7,282 bases of DNA, from NCBI GenBank assembly GCA_023227695.1, contig JALNVE010000164.1, positions 1 to 7,282 on the forward strand, read 5' to 3'. A program made the translations under genes and the position numbers. Below are positions 1 to 5,001 of the stretch, in pieces. The notes beneath the pieces were generated by a model. It saw nothing but the letters and a program-made list of their open reading frames with translations. It did not search any database and was not told the DNA's origin. Every line of letters starts with the position of its first letter. Within the stretch, counting starts at the first letter, position 1. The DNA is from Paludibacteraceae bacterium (GTDB lineage Bacteria; Bacteroidota; Bacteroidia; Bacteroidales; Paludibacteraceae).

Positions 1-38
1 ACTACTTCTGCCAACGCTATTAGTTGTTTTGTTTCCAT
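1..38 (-). CDS. Start of an unidentified gene running off the left edge (partial)
   Basis: Read on the minus strand, an ATG at 38-36 opens a frame that stays open to the edge and begins METKQLIALAEVV. The composition looks like an ordinary cytoplasmic protein start, with no signal peptide. Twelve codons are too few to assign a family. It would run in the same direction as the large secreted-protein gene to its right but lies beyond that gene's terminator, so it is probably a separate unit. I see no Shine-Dalgarno sequence and no clear TAnnTTTG element upstream. A competing frame on the plus strand is open from the edge to about 112; I judge it less likely. Confidence 0.4.
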   Translation of the reverse strand, partial: METKQLIALAEV

Positions 39-202
39 GGTATAGAAACGTTGATACTTGGTTTTTTATGATATTTCTTTCCCCACTAAATTTCTACTGA
101 CCCGGTAATTTGATTTCATGAAATAATTCTTTGATGTCTATTTATAAAACAAAACAAGAGGCTGTTGAGAGCCTCTTGTTTTCGTAAAAGTATTTTGTTT
201 TT
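39..202. other. Intergenic region with terminator and a 12-bp palindrome
   Basis: This gap lies between the stop of the large minus-strand gene and the presumed start of the left-edge gene. It contains the hairpin at 151-182 and a perfect palindrome, ATTTCATGAAAT, at 113-124. No other coding or RNA feature is visible. Confidence 0.5.
151..182. terminator. Bidirectional intrinsic terminator
   Basis: A perfect 13-bp stem is formed by AAAACAAGAGGCT (151-163) and AGCCTCTTGTTTT (170-182), with a 6-base loop. The stem begins 20 bases past the stop codon of the minus-strand secreted-protein gene. In that direction it runs into a TTTTGTTTTATAAA tract, which makes it a convincing end for that transcript. 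The A/T-flanked stem also reads as a terminator in the plus direction. Confidence 0.9.
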
Positions 203-2884
203 TCAGTTTCTGACCAGAGTGAAATGTCCTACATATTGTCTGTCGGCTTCTACAAGTATTATCTCGTACCAGTAATCGCAAGAAGGCAATAATTTGCCGT
301 TGTATGTTCCATCCCAACCGTTATCGTTGTCATAGCCTTTGTACTCGGCAAGTAACTTTCCGTCTCTATCGTAAATGTTGACAGTTGACTTTGGATATAC
401 GTCAATGTTTTCAATTTGCCAAGTATCATTGATTCCATCTCCATTTGGTGTGAATACTCCGCTTGGAGTGATAGGAATTGGGTTAATAGCGAATATCTTG
501 TTATCTGTACAATTGTTCGAATCTCTTACAATAAGTCTATGATTACCGATTGCAGAATTTCTAACTTCACCAGTTTCTGAGTTTCCTATCTCATTTTTGT
601 CAAGAAAGATAGTGTATTTAGGAGTTCCTCCTGTAACGGAATACTGAACTACATTCTCTTTCTCGTCAAGAGAATCAATAGTGATAGTTGGCGATTCTCT
701 AACTTTAATCTTTACAGTATCTGTTGTCTCGCACTGCGCAATATCGTTTCTTGCTTTTACGACACATACGAAGCTAGAGTCAGGAGTGAAGTTCTTTCTC
801 TTGCTGTTTGTTCCGCCTAAGTCAGGAGTCCATTGTAATGGAGTATTACTTGGCTTCAAGTCCTTGATGTAAACCTCAACCTCCTCGCCTTTACATACCG
901 TGTTCCTTTCAGACTTGATTCGCAATTTTAATTGAATCTTCAATACTGTAACATTGTAGTAAACCACGCTATCGCAACCGGTTTTTGTCTTATAGACTTG
1001 AGGATCTCTTACCAATATTGGAGTTGTTGTTGGTTCTGGATAAATAGTACCGAACAATTGAGAGTCGTAACAAATCAATGTATCTTTAGGATTGTTCCTG
1101 TTGCTAAATTTTGCGTTGATAATCAAGTGTGTTGTTGAAACACTGTCACACCCGGAAGCTAAGCTGGTTGTTGTAGATGTTAAATTATAAATACCAGCTG
1201 CAAAATAATCTTGGCCTTGGAATGTGAATGTGTCTGATCCTTCACAAATCTCAACCGTATCAGGTGCTGAATAAATCTTTTCCGTAACGTTTACTGTTGC
1301 ATTGACGATACTGTCGCAACCAGCTGTTGTTGTTAGAGGCCAAGATTCATTGTATGTACCACCTGTGTTGTATGTCTTTCCGTTATATTGGGCTCCTTGA
1401 CACAAGGAAAGAGTAAAATTAAGCTCATATTTAGGATTGACAGTAATAGGTTGTATATATTTTATACATCCGTCTTCGGTTTCAACTGTATAATCGCCCA
1501 CTGTGTCATATGTTTTACCATCGAATGAATCTCCATCACAAAGATTCTTTTTTGCTTTTGTCTCGATAGTTGGACCTGTAACTTTAATAGTATTGCTTCT
1601 GATGATACTATCGCATCCGGAATTCTTAGAGCTTATCGTATCATTTATAACAAAAGTACCTATAGTTTCATATGCAACTCCATCAATAATAGAACCTACA
1701 CAGACAAGTGTGTCACTTCCAGTTTCTAAAGTTGGTTTAATGATGTGGATGACTAATGTGAATTCAGTGCCAGCAGAAATCATCTGGCCATCATTCATGT
1801 TATCTGCTTTTAAAGTAACACCCTCTACAGTTCTTACTTCATGTTCGCACAAGTAAACGTTCATTTTGTTTTTTGTTTCGTTTACTTTTATGTCTTCTTG
1901 AATGGAGCAGATCGGTTTTCCTAAATTACCATCTTCACCGATGATTACTCTATAGATACCATTGTCTTTTTCTTTGTCGAAACTAGGGATAGTGAAACTA
2001 CATTTGTTGTCTGCACTATAGTAATTTTCGCTTCCGCTAATGTCTGCGAAAGTTACTCCATTATCTGTGCTTTTCTGCCATTTGTATTTAACATTCATCA
2101 AGTCAGCGAAGAAGCCGTTGTTTACAAAGGAGGCTGTGAAAGTAACAGGTTCTCCATAAACAAATTCTGTGTTTTTGATTGTAATGTTAGGCTGTAACAC
2201 ATCAATTTTAATGTCATCAATAGCAAAGTCAAAACCTCCTTGTTCAGGAGCTTCTGCTGCTAATATAAAGTAGGCAAATCCAGAATTGTTTTCTGTCTTG
2301 AATTCCAATGACAATTCGTTCCAATCCAAACTTTCTGAATTATTGTCGTCACACAATGGAACGTTAAGACTCTTTTTTGCTGAACCAGAAATAAGCGTTG
2401 TGGCTTCTTTGTCTTCGTAAATACCTATTCTTAAAACAGGAAGAGATAATCCTGAATGTCCTGCTGTGTTTGTTAATAGGTTGGCCATCCAAGCGCTGAA
2501 TCTAAATGTAACACCAGGACAAATACCTGTTATTTTTTGTGCATAAAGAGATATTGTGTCTTGAGAACTTACAGGATTGATTCTTACGTAATAACCTTTT
2601 GTAGTGTCGTTTAGAAATGTATGGTCACTACCTTTATGCCAATCGGGATTATCACTAGAATATTTAACCGGACAATAACCACTTGATTGCCAGTATTTAG
2701 TATAAGCAATGCTGGATCCTAGAACTTCGTTAGGAAGTGCAGGTCCAATTCTTGGGTCATTCACATTGTTTCCACCAAAATCTTCTTTGAAGATTTCTCT
2801 CCATTTCATGTCTTGTGCATCAACTCCTGATAGCGATAGGAGGAAAAACACAGCTAAGCCTAATGTGTGTAAGATGTATTTCAT
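203..2884 (-). CDS. Secreted multidomain protein with T9SS type B (gliding-motility-associated) C-terminal sorting domain
   Basis: The 893-residue product is predicted to be exported and handled by the type IX secretion system. Residues 1-23 form a typical signal peptide (lysine, hydrophobic core, cleavage near VDAQ). Residues about 24-230 resemble the jelly-roll modules of Bacteroidota surface proteins, with EDFGGN at the start and DFAIDDIKI at the end. An Ig-like domain follows (about 232-335), then about six degenerate cysteine-bearing repeats (about 340-645) with GC or GCDS near residues 423, 472, 522, 578 and 636. Next come another Ig/PKD-like segment (about 650-735) and a SprB-like unit with GGTPKYT (about 740-800). 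The last 87 residues (807-893) match the CHU_C/TIGR04131 sorting domain: FTPNGDGINDTW, VNIYDRDGK, GWDGTYNGK, and a GHFTLVR end. By family knowledge such proteins are released or held at the cell surface, often in adhesion. The ligand is unknown and I see no enzyme motif. The start gives the signal peptide directly, the gene is intact, and a terminator follows at once. Upstream only a weak -7-like TATATTTA (2968-2961, minus) is visible. Confidence 0.93.
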   Translation of the reverse strand: MKYILHTLGLAVFFLLSLSGVDAQDMKWREIFKEDFGGNNVNDPRIGPALPNEVLGSSIAYTKYWQSSGYCPVKYSSDNPDWHKGSDHTFLNDTTKGYYVRINPVSSQDTISLYAQKITGICPGVTFRFSAWMANLLTNTAGHSGLSLPVLRIGIYEDKEATTLISGSAKKSLNVPLCDDNNSESLDWNELSLEFKTENNSGFAYFILAAEAPEQGGFDFAIDDIKIDVLQPNITIKNTEFVYGEPVTFTASFVNNGFFADLMNVKYKWQKSTDNGVTFADISGSENYYSADNKCSFTIPSFDKEKDNGIYRVIIGEDGNLGKPICSIQEDIKVNETKNKMNVYLCEHEVRTVEGVTLKADNMNDGQMISAGTEFTLVIHIIKPTLETGSDTLVCVGSIIDGVAYETIGTFVINDTISSKNSGCDSIIRSNTIKVTGPTIETKAKKNLCDGDSFDGKTYDTVGDYTVETEDGCIKYIQPITVNPKYELNFTLSLCQGAQYNGKTYNTGGTYNESWPLTTTAGCDSIVNATVNVTEKIYSAPDTVEICEGSDTFTFQGQDYFAAGIYNLTSTTTSLASGCDSVSTTHLIINAKFSNRNNPKDTLICYDSQLFGTIYPEPTTTPILVRDPQVYKTKTGCDSVVYYNVTVLKIQLKLRIKSERNTVCKGEEVEVYIKDLKPSNTPLQWTPDLGGTNSKRKNFTPDSSFVCVVKARNDIAQCETTDTVKIKVRESPTITIDSLDEKENVVQYSVTGGTPKYTIFLDKNEIGNSETGEVRNSAIGNHRLIVRDSNNCTDNKIFAINPIPITPSGVFTPNGDGINDTWQIENIDVYPKSTVNIYDRDGKLLAEYKGYDNDNGWDGTYNGKLLPSCDYWYEIILVEADRQYVGHFTLVRN

Positions 2885-3197
2885 TTTCTAATTTTTTTTT
2901 CTGTTTAAGAAAGAATAAAGCAAGCTTTTTGGCTTCTTGAATTATTGTCTCTTGTAACCCTAAATATACTACTCAATATATTATCTATAATTAAAAGTCT
3001 TGATTCTTGTCAGACCAATACTTTCTATGCAAATATTGAAATATTTTATTTAAATAGCAAATTTTTATTCGAAAAAAGAGGCGATTTTATTACAATTTGA
3101 AATACTTTTTTTTGTCGGTTTTTAATTTTATGGTTAAAGTGTTTGAGATGAGTTTTTTGAGATGTTTTAGAAGTTTTGTGAGGAAGATGGCCATTTA

Positions 3198-3236
3198 TTT
3201 GACGAATAAAATCGTTTGAATGTCAAAATTCAATCG
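3198..3236. promoter_or_regulatory. Overlapping inverted repeats, possible operator
   Basis: Two dyads overlap here. TTGAAT (3216-3221) and ATTCAA (3228-3233) are separated by 6 bases, and the outer CG/CG pairs extend the symmetry over 3213-3236. TTTGAC (3198-3203) and GTCAAA (3222-3227) are separated by 18 bases. Both lie just upstream of the -33 element at 3277, a position suited to a regulator. The AT-rich context makes chance dyads common, so this is only a candidate. Confidence 0.3.
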
Positions 3237-3276
3237 GAGAATCAACGAAAAATCACATTTTTTTTTACGAAAATAG

Positions 3277-3309
3277 TTTGTGGAAAAAGGAAACAGCTTT
3301 TTACTTTTG
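3277..3309 (+). promoter_or_regulatory. Bacteroidota-type -33/-7 promoter of the DUF2461-YhcH operon
   Basis: TTTG at 3277-3280 is followed, 25 bases from start to start, by TACTTTTG at 3302-3309, an exact match to the TAnnTTTG consensus. The spacing is what the Bacteroides primary sigma factor uses. Transcription would begin near 3315, leaving an AT-rich leader of about 40 bases before the ATG at 3357. Confidence 0.75.
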
Positions 3310-3356
3310 TATCAAATTAATTCTTAATTTTATCATCAACATTTTATTGAAAAGAG

Positions 3357-4028
3357 ATGGCAGTAAAACAGACTCTAGAATTTCTAACTAATTTGAGAGA
3401 GAACAATAACCGAGAGTGGTTTAATGCTCATAAGAATTGGTATCAAGAAGAAAAAGATGATTTTGAACGTTTAGTGACCGATCTGATAGGGCGTGTTGCT
3501 GAATTTGACGAACGTGTGAAATATCTGAAGCCATCAGATTGTATTTACCGTATATACCGAGACGTTCGTTTTTCGAATGATAAGTCTCCATATAAAAGGC
3601 ATTTTGCTGCTTATATATGTCCTGAAGGCGGTCGTAGAAGTAAATTGGCAGGTTATTATCTGCATTTGGAACCGGATAATGTGATGCTGAGTGGGGGTGT
3701 TTATATGTTAGAATCTGATATGTTGAAGAAAGTAAGAATGTCCGTTTATGCTAATTATGATGAGTTGGAGACTATTTTGCAAAATCCAGATTTTTTGAAA
3801 TATTATAATGGAAAGATGGTGGCTTCTGAGGTTTTGAAAAAAGTTCCTGCTGGTTTCCCGTCTGATTTTGAAGGTGTAGAATATCTTAAGTTTAAAAATT
3901 TTATGGTAGAACATCATCTTACAGATGAAAAGGCTTCTGAAATTGACCTTGTTTCGTATGCGGCTGATGCTTTTAAGGCTCAGTATTACTTTAATCAATT
4001 TTTTAATTATACAATTGAAAACGAATAG
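3357..4028 (+). CDS. DUF2461 family protein (TIGR02453)
   Basis: The 223-residue product is the usual length for this family, whose biochemical role is not established. Family hallmarks are visible: REWF at residues 19-22 within an N-terminal helical segment, the core motif IYRDVRFSNDKSPYKRH at about 66-82, and GYYLHLEPDNVMLSGGVY at about 99-116. It has no signal peptide or membrane segment, so it should be cytoplasmic. The start ATG is preceded by AAAAGAG rather than a true Shine-Dalgarno sequence, as is normal in Bacteroidota, and lies about 40 bases after a good promoter. The next gene begins three bases after its stop, so the two are almost certainly cotranscribed and probably translationally coupled. 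The family call is firm; no function can be given. Confidence 0.92.
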   Translation: MAVKQTLEFLTNLRENNNREWFNAHKNWYQEEKDDFERLVTDLIGRVAEFDERVKYLKPSDCIYRIYRDVRFSNDKSPYKRHFAAYICPEGGRRSKLAGYYLHLEPDNVMLSGGVYMLESDMLKKVRMSVYANYDELETILQNPDFLKYYNGKMVASEVLKKVPAGFPSDFEGVEYLKFKNFMVEHHLTDEKASEIDLVSYAADAFKAQYYFNQFFNYTIENE

Positions 4029-4031
4029 ATT

Positions 4032-4478
4032 ATGATTCTTGATAAACTTGAAAATATCGATACTTACTCAAATTTACATCCTTTATTTAAAAAGGTGTTT
4101 GAAATGATTCGTAAAACAGATTTGTCTCAGTTGGTTCCTGGACATCTTGATTTCTCTGGTGAAACTTTTTATATGAATGTAGATGAAGTTGCTCTTCGTT
4201 CTGAAAAGGAGGCATGTTTAGAGGTTCATAATAAATATATTGACATTCAAATTCCGATAAAGAAGAGTGAACGAATGGGTTATTTGTCAAGAAAAGAGTG
4301 TGGAAAGATTCGTACTCAAAACGAAGAACGCGATTATATTTTGTATGATGATGCCCCATCTTCTTATTTTAAGGTATCTCCGGGCGATTTTGTTATCTTT
4401 TTCCCACAAGATGCTCATGCTCCGATAATAGGAGAGGGTATGACAAAAAAAATAGTGATAAAAGTGCCTGTTGTTTAG
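4032..4478 (+). CDS. YhcH/YjgK/YiaL (DUF386) family cupin-like protein
   Basis: The 148-residue product matches the length and signature motifs of the YhcH/YjgK/YiaL family of small beta-sandwich proteins. LEVHNKYIDIQIPI (residues 63-76) carries the conserved Glu64, His66 and Gln73. DFVIFFPQDAHAP (119-131) carries His129, and the protein ends in the typical KIVIKVPVV. By family knowledge the Glu/His residues line a metal-binding pocket. E. coli relatives sit in sugar-acid and sialic acid gene clusters or affect biofilm (YjgK/TabA), but the substrate here is unknown. No sugar-utilisation gene is adjacent. It follows the DUF2461 gene by three bases and should share its promoter. There is no signal peptide, so it is cytoplasmic. 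Confidence 0.93.
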   Translation: MILDKLENIDTYSNLHPLFKKVFEMIRKTDLSQLVPGHLDFSGETFYMNVDEVALRSEKEACLEVHNKYIDIQIPIKKSERMGYLSRKECGKIRTQNEERDYILYDDAPSSYFKVSPGDFVIFFPQDAHAPIIGEGMTKKIVIKVPVV

Positions 4479-4572
4479 AAGTCGTTTTAATTTTTTTATA
4501 AAAAAGTTGAGATAAGCTTTTCTTTATGAATTAAAAAGAAAATATAAGAAGCTGTTATTGAGTGTATTGAAT

Positions 4573-4622
4573 AGATGCAGAACGTCCCTTTCTTTGGGTG
4601 ATCGTTTGAAATGCATCTTTTT
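4573..4622 (+). terminator. Compound hairpin with T-tract, candidate terminator of the DUF2461-YhcH operon
   Basis: AGATGCA (4573-4579) pairs perfectly with TGCATCT (4612-4618). Inside, AACG (4581-4584) pairs with CGTT (4603-4606), and CCC (4586-4588) with GGG (4596-4598) around a TTTCTTT loop. Unpaired bases sit between the stems, and a run of five T ends the structure. It starts about 95 bases after the YhcH stop, so it may end that operon, though the bulges make it weaker than the other terminators here. A small structured RNA is the alternative. Confidence 0.45.
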
Positions 4623-4834
4623 CCAGTTTCAAATTTGCATTAACATTATTACGTCTACCTGTTTTATTCAAAAAATGGGTATTTTATCGAATAGAATGAA
4701 ATTGATGTAGATAATCATAAAAGAGAATCAACTGATATCGTTTTCACGAATTCTGTATTATTCGTCTGATTGTTATCCATTTTCTCCATTTTGAAAATTC
4801 TTATATTTCCCTATTCTCACAAAATTGTTAATAT

Positions 4835-4870
4835 ATGTATGAAATGTATGAGATGTTTGAGATGTTTGAA
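4835..4870. repeat. Four tandem copies of a 9-bp unit
   Basis: The 9-bp unit ATGTWTGAR is repeated four times head to tail (units begin at 4835, 4844, 4853 and 4862), with only A/T and A/G changes between copies. It lies 130-170 bases before the branching enzyme start codon. It may be a binding-site array or a slippage-prone minisatellite. A related two-copy TTTGAGATG arrangement occurs at 3142-3164, upstream of the other rightward transcription unit. Confidence 0.8.
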
Positions 4871-4919
4871 AAATTCAGTAATTTTACGTCAATATGATAA
4901 TAGAAGGTATGACAAAGTA

Positions 4920-4952
4920 TTTGTAGTTATAATGCTTATCTTATCTTATTTG
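4920..4952 (+). promoter_or_regulatory. Weak candidate promoter for the branching enzyme gene
   Basis: TTTG at 4920-4923 is followed 25 bases later by CTTATTTG at 4945-4952, which keeps the TTTG half of the -7 consensus but lacks the leading TA. The spacing is right and the position, about 50 bases before the start codon, is plausible. The match is imperfect and the real promoter may be elsewhere in the gap. Confidence 0.3.
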
Positions 4953-5001
4953 TGACAGATTTTTTTGTGCTAGATTAATTAAATGAAAACTTGTATTGCT
5001 T

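Larger units (their letters stand above)
2885..3356. other. Divergent AT-rich intergenic region
   Basis: About 470 bases separate the two divergent start codons, so the region should hold the control sites of both transcription units. It is very AT-rich with many A- and T-tracts, for example around 2892-2900, 3072-3077 and 3108-3115, which may bend the DNA. The rightward promoter at 3277-3309 is clear and the leftward promoter is not. It also holds two copies of TTTGAGATG (3142-3150 and 3156-3164) and overlapping inverted repeats at 3198-3236. I see no RNA gene or credible small ORF. Confidence 0.6.
4479..5001. other. AT-rich intergenic region upstream of the branching enzyme gene
   Basis: About 520 bases carry no convincing gene. 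The region holds an AT-rich hairpin just after the YhcH gene (TTTTCTTT at 4518-4525 with AAAGAAAA at 4535-4542), a stronger compound hairpin at 4573-4622, a four-copy 9-bp tandem repeat at 4835-4870, and a poor promoter candidate at 4920-4952. A 38-codon frame at 4839-4955 runs through the repeat but has no clear expression signal. The length suggests that the branching enzyme gene has its own promoter and is not part of the preceding operon. Confidence 0.6.

Noticed and set aside
2..112. Plus-strand frame open from the left edge to a TGA near 112, giving a hydrophobic tail
   Set aside because: T-rich DNA readily gives hydrophobic frames, and the minus-strand frame in the same place starts with ATG and looks more like a protein. 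It cannot be fully excluded, as the terminator at 151-182 could serve a convergent gene.
1503..1856. 117-codon plus-strand frame inside the secreted-protein gene
   Set aside because: It lies antisense to a well-supported gene with clear domains; its sequence is low-complexity shadow coding.
2961..2968. TATATTTA on the minus strand as a promoter for the secreted-protein gene
   Set aside because: It has one mismatch to TAnnTTTG and no well-spaced TTTG upstream; too weak to list as a feature in such AT-rich sequence.
4087..4359. 90-codon minus-strand frame within the YhcH-family gene
   Set aside because: It is a shadow of a gene with strong family motifs on the other strand.
4835..4870. Tandem repeat considered as a CRISPR array
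   Set aside because: The units are 9 bp and directly abutting with no spacers, and no cas gene is present.
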